Assembly (NCBI GenBank): GCA_007120915.1
Contig: SKMT01000209.1
Location: 1 to 5,451 of the forward strand
Direction of reading: 5' to 3'
From: Myxococcales bacterium
GTDB lineage: Bacteria > Myxococcota_A > Bradymonadia > Bradymonadales > Bradymonadaceae
DNA length: 5,451 nt
The number at the start of each line of letters is the position of its first letter. The first letter of the stretch is position 1. Below the pieces are notes generated by a model. It was not told where the DNA came from. It saw only the letters and a program-made list of their open reading frames with translations, and searched no databases. Both the position numbers and the translations under genes were made by a program. This document shows positions 1-5,122 of this stretch, in pieces.

Positions 1-228
1 AACTATGAAGACGCCATCGAGGGGTATCAAGCATTCCTGGAGCAGTACCCCAACAGCCCACTTGCCTCCACCGCCGAGATGCGGCTTCGCAACATCCACC
101 GCGAGGTGTCGTCGGTGATGGAGCGCACCGGCTCGCCCCGCCCCACCTACCACGGCCCCGACGGTGAACAAAACCTCTCGGATGTCGACGAAACTGAAGC
201 TCCCGCAGATCCACCGCCACCAGAGTAA
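1..228 (+). CDS. C-terminal part of a TPR-containing protein (BamD/YbgF-like tail), 5' end outside the window
   Basis: The frame is open from the first base to a TAA at 226-228 and gives 75 residues; the start lies upstream of the window. Residues 1-36 look like the second helix pair of a tetratricopeptide repeat of the kind found in BamD and YbgF/CpoB: the motif is NYEDAIEGYQAFLEQYPNSP followed by A..AEMRLRNI. The tail (about 37-75) is polar and acidic and ends in a proline run (PADPPPPE), which suggests a disordered C-terminus. In those families the protein is an envelope lipoprotein or periplasmic factor for outer-membrane assembly or Tol-Pal function. Without the N-terminus and signal peptide I cannot choose between them, and a generic TPR protein is equally possible. 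A GC-rich hairpin begins 10 bp after the stop, so transcription may end there. Confidence 0.7.
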   Translation, partial: NYEDAIEGYQAFLEQYPNSPLASTAEMRLRNIHREVSSVMERTGSPRPTYHGPDGEQNLSDVDETEAPADPPPPE

Positions 229-238
229 CCTCCCTCAT

Positions 239-284
239 CCTCCCCCGCCGGCTTTGCCGCGGGGGAGGTGCCCGCGAAGCGGGC
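239..284 (+). terminator. Two adjacent GC-rich hairpins, possible terminator or dispersed palindromic repeat
   Basis: The first hairpin has a perfect 10-bp stem: CCTCCCCCGC at 239-248 pairs with GCGGGGGAGG at 259-268. An inner GGC/GCC extension (250-252 with 256-258) closes on a TTT loop, with C249 bulged. One base further on, GCCCGC (270-275) and GCGGGC (279-284) form a 6-bp stem with a GAA loop. No T-tract follows; the next bases are GGAGGGGG. A classical intrinsic terminator for the upstream TPR gene is therefore possible but not textbook. Two adjoining palindromes between genes also resemble dispersed REP-like elements, and I recall similar C-rich/G-rich hairpins recurring in GC-rich genomes. 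The structure is clear; the role is inferred. Confidence 0.55.
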
Positions 285-301
285 GGAGGGGGCCTGACGT
301 T

Positions 302-341
302 CCAACTACCCAACTCTCCAACTATCCGACCCTCCAACCCC
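302..341 (+). repeat. Degenerate 8-bp tandem repeat, five units
   Basis: Five consecutive octamers fill this stretch with no gap: CCAACTAC, CCAACTCT, CCAACTAT, CCGACCCT and CCAACCCC (consensus CCAACTMT). The first three differ from each other at only one or two positions and the last two are more worn. The array ends 11 bp before the ribosome binding site of the permease gene, so it lies in the probable leader of that message. No function is evident. Because the units are imperfect, frequent slippage is unlikely now. Confidence 0.75.
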
Positions 342-352
342 GAGCGCCAGCG

Positions 353-356
353 AGGA
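353..356 (+). promoter_or_regulatory. Ribosome binding site of the permease gene
   Basis: AGGA at 353-356 lies 6 nt before the ATG at 363 and supports that start. I see no convincing -35/-10 promoter pair in the 229-362 spacer. Confidence 0.6.
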
Positions 357-362
357 AACCGC

Positions 363-1895
363 ATGTCCCAGTTAGCCACCGTCGCCCGACTGCGACGGCG
401 TCTGACAAAAAACCGGCTCGCAACGCTCGCGCCGAAGCGCCGGTTCACCTCCCTGCTGCTCATACTCGGCGGCATCGTCGCCCTGCTTGTGGGCGGGCAC
501 TTCGCCGCGCCGGCGCTGATGGAGCCTCCCCTCGATCTGGCGACCCCCCGGGGGCTTAGCCCCGACGACCTTCCCGCCGGACAGGCGGCGCTGGAGGCGT
601 CGTTCTGGTTGACCGTCTTGTTGGCGACGGTGCTGAACTTTCGGATCCTCGAACTTCTGTTTCGCCGCCCCGACATCGTGGCGCTACAGCCGCTTCCCAT
701 CCAGCCGCAGGCGCTGTTCGCCGACCGGCTGATCACCACCTTCATCGAAGCCGTCGTCGCCGCGGCGGCGGCCTCGCTGTTCTTTCTGCCCCTGGTGTGG
801 CACGGCGGCGCTGCGGCAGCGCTCGCGTCTGCCGTCATGCTTCTGGGCGGGCTTTTGTTCGGAGCCAGCGTATCGATGATGCTGATGCTGGTGGCCACCC
901 AGCGGCTGGTCCCCCAACAGATCGACAGCGAACAGTCCAGCCGCTCCCACCCCATGCTCTCCGACGCCTACGGCGGGCCGGGCCAGATTCTGCTGTACGC
1001 CCCCGGCGTCGCGCTGGGCGGGGTCATCGTCCTCGCGTTGTTCTGGAAGCTTCTGCTCGGCGAACCGCTTCGACTCGGCGCGTTCAACGAGCCCTTCTGG
1101 ATCGGCAGCGCCGTCATCTTCGCCGTGGTTGCTGGTTGTCTCTTCGTCGCCTACCGCGCCTTCGTGACCGACTACTACGCGATGGCCCCCCGGTTTCACG
1201 AAGCCGACTCCACCGACTTCAGCGCCATCGCCGACTATCAGGAATCGTCGTTCCAAAACGAAAGCCCCTGGGAGCTGGGGCTCGGAAGATCAGCAGCCCG
1301 TGTCTGCCGCGCCCTTCTTTTGGACGACGACCGGCGCATGGCCGGCGGCCGCGTCGGCTACGCGGTGGTCATCGCTCTGGCCATCGTCGCGATGCTGATC
1401 ACCGACCTGGAGGCGATGCCGCTTTGGGCGGTGGCCATCCTCCCCGCCACGCTCATCGCCGCAGTGGTCAACCCCTGGCAGCGACTCAGCGAGCGCGCGC
1501 GGCTGCTCGACGACCCGCTGGGGCTGCCACTTACAGCAGTGGACCGCCGCATCGCAGCCGACCGCGTCGCCATCCGCGAGTTTCTCTTCGTCGCCGCCCC
1601 CTACGCCACCGCCGCCGCCGTGATTCTGGGCTACTTCCGCGGCGCCGGCGCCGACGGCGTGCTCGCCGCCGCCGCATCCATCGCCGTGGGCCTGGGGGTG
1701 GCCGCCGGCGTCACGCTGATACGCCGGCTCGGTATTTATCACACCGCCACCCGCTGGCTTCCCCCGGTATTTTTGGTGCTCATGGCCACACTGACCATCA
1801 TATCGCTGACCGCGGCCGTCGCCGTCGGATTCGCGGCCTATCTGGTCGCCATCGCCGTCTCCACCCTGGACCGGAGGTCCCATGCCACCGTCTGA
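363..1895 (+). CDS. ABC transporter permease, about 12 membrane helices, ABC-2 / putative exporter type
   Basis: This 510-residue integral membrane protein is the likely channel-forming partner of the ATPase encoded next. Hydrophobic segments lie near residues 29-50, 79-100, 122-145, 150-178, 209-231, 245-268, 330-347, 351-369, 405-424, 432-453, 465-483 and 485-501. The N-terminus is strongly basic (RRRLTKNRL, PKRR), which predicts that it stays in the cytoplasm. A polar stretch at about 270-328 splits the protein into two six-helix halves. Each half carries a similar loop before a helix, LPIQPQALFADRL (111-123) and LPLTAVDRRIAADRV (388-402), which suggests an internal duplication. The size and LP-type loop recall large ABC-2/'putative ABC exporter' permeases, but I cannot assign a subfamily or substrate. 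AGGA 6 nt upstream supports the start. The 3' end overlaps the ATPase gene by 14 bp, so the pair is translationally linked. Being a permease is nearly certain from context; the direction of transport (export) is inferred. Confidence 0.87.
   Translation: MSQLATVARLRRRLTKNRLATLAPKRRFTSLLLILGGIVALLVGGHFAAPALMEPPLDLATPRGLSPDDLPAGQAALEASFWLTVLLATVLNFRILELLFRRPDIVALQPLPIQPQALFADRLITTFIEAVVAAAAASLFFLPLVWHGGAAAALASAVMLLGGLLFGASVSMMLMLVATQRLVPQQIDSEQSSRSHPMLSDAYGGPGQILLYAPGVALGGVIVLALFWKLLLGEPLRLGAFNEPFWIGSAVIFAVVAGCLFVAYRAFVTDYYAMAPRFHEADSTDFSAIADYQESSFQNESPWELGLGRSAARVCRALLLDDDRRMAGGRVGYAVVIALAIVAMLITDLEAMPLWAVAILPATLIAAVVNPWQRLSERARLLDDPLGLPLTAVDRRIAADRVAIREFLFVAAPYATAAAVILGYFRGAGADGVLAAAASIAVGLGVAAGVTLIRRLGIYHTATRWLPPVFLVLMATLTIISLTAAVAVGFAAYLVAIAVSTLDRRSHATV
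1873..1877 (+). promoter_or_regulatory. Ribosome binding site of the ATPase gene, inside the permease gene
   Basis: GGAGG at 1873-1877 lies 4 nt before the ATG at 1882 and fixes the ATPase start inside the last codons of the permease. The 14-bp overlap implies coupled translation, giving matched amounts of the two subunits. Confidence 0.75.
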
Positions 1896-2640
1896 CCCCG
1901 TGCTGACCATCGACTCGCTGACCAAGAAGTTCCGCCGCCTCGTCGCCGTCGACGACGTCAGCTTCCGCATCGAACCCGGCGAATTCGTCGGGCTCATCGG
2001 GCCCAACGGCGCCGGAAAATCAACGACCATGGGCTGCATCGCCGGCACCGTCGCCGCCGACGAAGGCACGGTGACCATCGCCGACACCGAAGTCGTCGCC
2101 GAACCGGTGGCCGCCCGCCAGAACCTGGGCTACGTCCCCCAGCACCTGACGTTGCTCGACTATCTGACCGGCCAGGAGTACCTCGACTTTCTCGCCGACC
2201 TGCGCGAACTCAACGACGACGAACGAACGCGCGACATCGACGAGCTGATGGAGTTAACGGAGCTCGACGACGCCCGCGACACCATCATCAAGGAGTACTC
2301 CGGCGGCATGCTGCGCAAACTCGCGCTGGCCGCCGCGCTGATCGGCTCCCCGAAACTGTTGGTGCTCGACGAATCCTTCGTTGGCCTCGACCCCGAATCG
2401 ACCCACCGCGTACGCCGCCGACTGGTGGACCACTGCAAATCCGGCGGCGCCGTGCTCTTGTCGAGCCACATCCTGGACATGCTCGAATCGATCTGCACCC
2501 GCTTTCTCATCCTCCACGAGGGCAAGCTGGTACGCGACCTGGACGACGGCGAACTCCACGAGATGAAAGACCAGGGCGTCATCGACAATCTCACCGATCT
2601 GTACCTCGACGTCACCGGCAAGGCCCTCGAAGCGGTCTAA
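1882..2640 (+). CDS. ABC transporter ATP-binding protein (ABC-2 / EcsA-like)
   Basis: This 252-residue cytoplasmic nucleotide-binding subunit hydrolyses ATP to drive the membrane partner encoded just upstream. All core motifs are visible: Walker A GPNGAGKST (40-48), Q-loop Gln87 in YVPQ, signature YSGGM (139-143), Walker B LLVLDE (159-164) with catalytic Glu164, D-loop GLDP (168-171) and H-loop His196 in SSH. The signature departs from LSGGQ at its first and last positions, and Walker B is followed by Ser rather than the usual Pro (DES). Such Tyr-start signatures are familiar in ABC-2/EcsA-like ATPases. The region between Q-loop and signature is very acidic (about 99-138). Length is normal for a single domain with a short C-terminal tail. 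The gene is complete, starts on a good GGAGG site and ends 10 bp before a heptamer repeat array. The ABC ATPase call is secure; the transported substrate is unknown. Confidence 0.96.
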   Translation: MPPSDPVLTIDSLTKKFRRLVAVDDVSFRIEPGEFVGLIGPNGAGKSTTMGCIAGTVAADEGTVTIADTEVVAEPVAARQNLGYVPQHLTLLDYLTGQEYLDFLADLRELNDDERTRDIDELMELTELDDARDTIIKEYSGGMLRKLALAAALIGSPKLLVLDESFVGLDPESTHRVRRRLVDHCKSGGAVLLSSHILDMLESICTRFLILHEGKLVRDLDDGELHEMKDQGVIDNLTDLYLDVTGKALEAV

Positions 2641-2649
2641 ACGGCGTGT

Positions 2650-2747
2650 TTGGCGCTGGGTGCTTGGCGCTGGGCGCTGGGTGCTTGGCGCTGGGCTCTG
2701 GGCGCTTGGCGCTGGGGGCTGGGTGCTTGGCTCTGGGCTCTGGGCGC
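2650..2747 (+). repeat. 98-bp array of fourteen heptamers (TKGGNKC) with nested 42-bp duplication
   Basis: Fourteen 7-bp units run without interruption: TTGGCGC, TGGGTGC, TTGGCGC, TGGGCGC, TGGGTGC, TTGGCGC, TGGGCTC, TGGGCGC, TTGGCGC, TGGGGGC, TGGGTGC, TTGGCTC, TGGGCTC, TGGGCGC. Units 3-8 (2664-2705) and 9-14 (2706-2747) match at 40 of 42 bases, so a six-unit block has been duplicated on top of the heptamer expansion. The array starts 9 bp after the ATPase stop, so it would form the 3' untranslated region of the ABC mRNA. It carries nine runs of three or more G on the plus strand, separated by 2-11 nt, which leaves room for weak G-quadruplex folding. Reading it as protein gives repeated AWRWALG, which is an artefact of the 21-bp frame period. 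Confidence 0.9.
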
Positions 2748-2754
2748 TAGTTTG

Positions 2755-2803
2755 AACCCACGGGGTTTCACCAGATCTGGTGACGATACCGTCCTCGGTA
2801 TCG
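2755..2803. repeat. Three directly abutting inverted repeats between convergent genes
   Basis: Three palindromic elements follow one another with no spacer. AACCC/GGGTT (2755-2759 with 2763-2767) has a 3-nt loop. TCACCAGATCTGGTGA (2768-2783) is a perfect 16-bp palindrome. CGATACCG/CGGTATCG (2784-2791 with 2796-2803) is a perfect 8-bp stem with a TCCT loop. They lie between the ABC operon and the convergent minus-strand operon, where a two-way transcription stop would be expected. No T-tract is attached on either side, so factor-assisted termination, protein binding to the 16-bp palindrome, or a mobile palindromic element are all open. The symmetry is certain and the role is not. Confidence 0.6.
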
Positions 2804-2833
2804 GCAGTAGCCTTTCCCACCGCCCGGCGGCCC

Positions 2834-2853
2834 AGCTCCCACAAAGCGATATC
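2834..2853 (-). repeat. 20-bp direct repeat, copy 1
   Basis: AGCTCCCACAAAGCGATATC (plus strand) recurs at 4603-4622 with one mismatch and in the same orientation. This copy lies 17 bp past the stop of the minus-strand gene that ends at 2871. Read on the minus strand it can encode DIALWEL. It may be a remnant of a duplicated gene end or a small dispersed element. Confidence 0.6.
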
Positions 2854-2870
2854 TGGCCCGGTCATCCCGA

Positions 2871-3515
2871 TCAACCTACCGGCGGCTCCCAGTCCCGATT
2901 CGCTTCATACTCACGCCAGTACTCCGTCTCAAACTCCTCCAGATCCGGCGTCCGCCCCCGATTCATCGCTCGATTCCACCGGTCCCGGTCCTCGAAAAAC
3001 ACCGTCGCCACCTCCACAAAATCTTCCAGTGACGACGGCTTGTCGAACCCGAACTCGTCACAGAACAGCCGGGCAATCTCCAGCGCCCGGGGATGTTCCC
3101 TTACCTCCTCCAACCCCAGCGCCTCGATCAGCCTCAACAGGTACTCCCCGCCGTCGCGCGGCTTCACCGAGTAGCCGAGCACTTCCAGCAGCAGATCGTC
3201 GTCCACCCGCCCGGCCAACTCGTCGACGTCACTGGCCATCACCCATACCGCCGACGACCGATGTTTTTCGTCACCGGTTCGAATCCTCCTCAGATGCAAC
3301 TCGGCGACCTCCTCGTACTCCCCCAACTCTCTGCACAGCATCACCCGCAGCCCCAACAACGACTGCAACTCTTCGTCGTCGGCATCTTCCTGAAGCGCCA
3401 CGGCATCATCGCGAAGCCGGCGAAGACTCTCTTCATCAGTTGCGTCACGAAGCCGAACGTGGAGCCATTCGATGTCGGTGAACTTGTCGCGGTCGTATCG
3501 CTCTTCGAGATCCAT
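2871..3515 (-). CDS. Uncharacterised acidic helical protein with a TPR-like segment, last gene of the minus-strand operon
   Basis: I do not recognise this 214-residue protein. It is very rich in Asp, Glu, Leu and Arg, has no signal peptide or membrane segment, and should be soluble and almost wholly alpha-helical. Residues about 49-80 (EELQSLLGLRVMLCRELGEY then EEVAELHLRRIR) have the spacing of a TPR helix pair. A second helical block lies near 105-155 and an acidic, aromatic tail near 160-210 (FFEDRDRWNRAM, EFETEYWREYEANRDWE). The ATG at 3515 is 3 bp after the stop of the upstream HEAT-like gene. GGAG (3528-3525), inside that gene's end, gives a 9-nt spacing, so translation is probably coupled. 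The opposite-strand frames here are His/Gln/Pro-rich shadows. A scaffold, or a binding partner of the HEAT-like protein, would fit the context but is inference. Confidence 0.82.
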   Translation of the reverse strand: MDLEERYDRDKFTDIEWLHVRLRDATDEESLRRLRDDAVALQEDADDEELQSLLGLRVMLCRELGEYEEVAELHLRRIRTGDEKHRSSAVWVMASDVDELAGRVDDDLLLEVLGYSVKPRDGGEYLLRLIEALGLEEVREHPRALEIARLFCDEFGFDKPSSLEDFVEVATVFFEDRDRWNRAMNRGRTPDLEEFETEYWREYEANRDWEPPVG

Positions 3516-3518
3516 CGC

Positions 3519-4571
3519 CTATCTCTCCGTGTACCACTCCAACCACTGTGCCAACACCTCATCGGGCTCGTCGTCCACCGCATCGCCGGCGAATCCGGCG
3601 GCCCGCTCGGGCTTCATCGGGCACAACACGCTCAGCAACGTATCAAAACGCACCGCCGGGGCCTCATCGCCCAGAAGCGACGCGACCACCTCTTCGAGTC
3701 GATCTTCCCCCAGCAGCACACCGAGATTGGCGGTCATCTCGATGATGCACATCTTCTCCTCTTCCTTCGGAAACCACTGCCGCACCAACTCGATCCCCTC
3801 CGCTCCGCGCGGTGGCGGCACCTGCACCAGAAGTGACTGCGCCGCCATCCGGGTAAACCAGTCGTCGTCGCGGATCAGCTTCCCTGCCCGCCGAAGAATC
3901 TTTGGCCAATCGGTTCGCACGAAAATCTCCGCCACATGGCAAAACACCAGCGGATCCGGGTCGTCGAGTCCAGCTCTCACCTGCTTTTTCAGCCGCTTGA
4001 CCGGTCCCGTGCGTCCCGCCTGCTCCACCAGGTTCCTGGCTGCCATCGCCACGTGATTGCGCACTCCCCTGTCGGCGTGCCCGAACATCTCTCCCAGCAT
4101 CCAGCCCGCATCCTCATGCCAGGGATCGATCCGAAGCAACGCCTCCGACAACCACACCGCCGAGTAGGCGTAGATGTCGTGTTCCTGCGTGTCGTGGTCG
4201 AGGCGGGCGAGTGCCTGGTCGCGAACCTCGTCGAGCTTCCGTTCCAGCAAGCCCCGCGCCTCCCAATCCCGGGCAAGCCCCAGAATCTGAGGCCCATTGC
4301 CATACGGCGGCTCCTCCGCCTGCGCCAGCAACTGTCGCACCGCCGGCAGCACCCGCTCATCCCCGGCGTGTTCCGCCAACGACACCGACGCATCACCATC
4401 TTTCTCCAGTCTCTCAAGCAACTGTTCCACCGACGCTGGCGGCTGCCGAAACGACACCGGTGACACCTCCGACGCCTCGAAATACGGCACCGGCCGCGCC
4501 CGAAACCAGTCACTCTCGGCCTCCGGATCCGTCAGCCGTCCCTCCTGTCGGGTAAACACTCGTTTCGACAT
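3519..4571 (-). CDS. HEAT-repeat-like protein of unknown function
   Basis: This is a 350-residue soluble, acidic protein made of repeated helix pairs. HEAT/ARM-like units can be seen near residues 50-85 (LLERLEKDG then AEHAGDERVLPAVRQLLAQ), 152-186 (AGWMLGEMFGHADRGVRNHV then AMAARNLVEQAG), 194-220 (LKKQVRAGLDDPDPLVFCHV then AEIFV), 225-250 and 291-317 (RLEEVVASLLGDEAPAVRFD then TLLSVLC). The D-x-x-P/A-x-V-R turns are typical of HEAT repeats. These domains are binding scaffolds, and no catalytic motif is evident. The frame extends to a TTG at 4592, but AGGGAG at 4583-4578 lies 6 nt before the ATG at 4571, so MSKRVF is chosen as the start; the ATG at 4577 has no room for a ribosome site. The gene sits 49 bp after its upstream neighbour and 3 bp before the next gene, so it is probably in one operon. 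HEAT character is moderately sure; the role is unknown. Confidence 0.85.
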   Translation of the reverse strand: MSKRVFTRQEGRLTDPEAESDWFRARPVPYFEASEVSPVSFRQPPASVEQLLERLEKDGDASVSLAEHAGDERVLPAVRQLLAQAEEPPYGNGPQILGLARDWEARGLLERKLDEVRDQALARLDHDTQEHDIYAYSAVWLSEALLRIDPWHEDAGWMLGEMFGHADRGVRNHVAMAARNLVEQAGRTGPVKRLKKQVRAGLDDPDPLVFCHVAEIFVRTDWPKILRRAGKLIRDDDWFTRMAAQSLLVQVPPPRGAEGIELVRQWFPKEEEKMCIIEMTANLGVLLGEDRLEEVVASLLGDEAPAVRFDTLLSVLCPMKPERAAGFAGDAVDDEPDEVLAQWLEWYTER

Positions 4572-4577
4572 CGTCAT

Positions 4578-4583
4578 CTCCCT
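4578..4583 (-). promoter_or_regulatory. Ribosome binding site that sets the start of the HEAT-like gene
   Basis: AGGGAG on the minus strand (4583-4578) is 6 nt before the ATG at 4571. It directly touches the in-frame ATG at 4577 and lies inside the frame if the TTG at 4592 were used. The 4571 start is therefore the best supported. Confidence 0.65.
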
Positions 4584-4602
4584 GCCGTCCAAGACCGGTT
4601 AA

Positions 4603-4622
4603 AGCTCCCACACAGCGATATC
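4603..4622 (-). repeat. 20-bp direct repeat, copy 2
   Basis: AGCTCCCACACAGCGATATC (plus strand) matches 2834-2853 at 19 of 20 bases. It overlaps the stop codon of the gene ending at 4621 and lies in the 49-bp spacer before the HEAT-like gene. Read on the minus strand it can encode DIAVWEL followed by TAA, in a frame different from the gene it touches. Confidence 0.6.
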
Positions 4623-5091
4623 AGCCCTCCTGCTCCAACCGCTTGTCTACCGCAGCCACAAACTCCGCGAGCACATCGGTGCGAAGCGTATCCCCCAACA
4701 GCGTCGTCGACATTCCAACGTCATCTGCGATGACCTCCAACCACCGTCGAAATTCGACGGGCCAGTCGATGTCCCGGCCTTCCGCAAACCGCCCGACCCC
4801 CTTGATGACCTCCAGCTCTGCACGAACGACCCTGCGCAAATCCTCCGCCTCGTCTGGACGTTCCGTCTCCACTTTGTACTCAGAGAAGTCCCTCAGGGTG
4901 CGACTGTACTCCCCCTCATCGGGCACCACCTCACTGAACACCGACAGTTCAACGGAAAACATTAGCTCCCGCAGTCCCGACTCTTCCGGCCGATAACGCC
5001 GCAAGAGTCGGATAATTGCCGAGGCTGGCCAGGTGGCCCCCACCCGCTTCATCAGCCCCGCTAGCATGTACAAGATCATCCGCCACCACAT
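4621..5091 (-). CDS. Uncharacterised small acidic protein, paralogue of the gene upstream
   Basis: This is a 156-residue protein I cannot assign to a named family. The first 30 residues (MWWRMILYMLAGLMKRVGAT onward) are hydrophobic-amphipathic and basic; the rest is acidic and helical. Residues 61-156 align with the partial protein just upstream in the operon. The best block is DWPVEFRRWLEVIADDVGMS (109-128) against NWPPTTRKALENVAGEVGVS, sharing W, P, R, L, E, A, V, G and S in register, followed by a common TDV...FV stretch. The two genes are therefore diverged tandem duplicates, this one carrying extra N-terminal sequence relative to the part of its relative that is visible. GAAGAGG (5105-5099) lies 7 nt before the ATG at 5091 and supports that start. 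The gene follows its paralogue by 31 bp. Small acidic tandem paralogues are common among immunity proteins, but no toxin is visible, so that role is only a hypothesis. Confidence 0.82.
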   Translation of the reverse strand: MWWRMILYMLAGLMKRVGATWPASAIIRLLRRYRPEESGLRELMFSVELSVFSEVVPDEGEYSRTLRDFSEYKVETERPDEAEDLRRVVRAELEVIKGVGRFAEGRDIDWPVEFRRWLEVIADDVGMSTTLLGDTLRTDVLAEFVAAVDKRLEQEG

Positions 5092-5122
5092 TGCAACGCC
5101 TCTTCATTTGGCTGTGTCGCAC

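Noticed and set aside
797..1906. Plus-strand frame of 369 codons inside the permease gene
   Set aside because: An Arg-rich out-of-frame product with no domains. The overlapping frame encodes clear membrane helices and is linked to the ATPase.
1290..2087. Minus-strand frame of 265 codons opposite the permease and ATPase
   Set aside because: A Gly/Asp/His-rich low-complexity shadow covering the Walker A region of a certain gene on the other strand.
2650..2747. CRISPR array or minisatellite with spacers
   Set aside because: The units are 7 bp and contiguous with no unique spacers, so this is a simple tandem repeat.
2820..2830. CCGCCCGGCGG as a hairpin
   Set aside because: The stem would close on a one-base loop, which cannot fold; it is a chance GC palindrome.
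2650..3174. Plus-strand frame beginning with AWRWALG repeats, considered as a tryptophan-rich repeat protein
   Set aside because: The repeat reads open only because three heptamers make 21 bp. The start is a TTG without a ribosome site, and the remainder is antisense to a real gene.
2780..3481. Plus-strand open frame of 233 codons
   Set aside because: A Pro/Thr/Arg/Ser-rich translation with no motifs, running through the palindromes and against the real minus-strand gene; it is a shadow.
3093..3836. Plus-strand open frame of 247 codons opposite the minus-strand genes
   Set aside because: Its product is extremely rich in His, Gln, Pro and Leu, as expected for the complement of an acidic gene. 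It straddles two minus-strand genes that have good ribosome sites and coupled spacing.
4572..4592. Upstream TTG (4592) and ATG (4577) as starts of the HEAT-like gene
   Set aside because: The AGGGAG site at 4583-4578 would be inside the coding sequence or directly touching the start. Only the ATG at 4571 has normal spacing.
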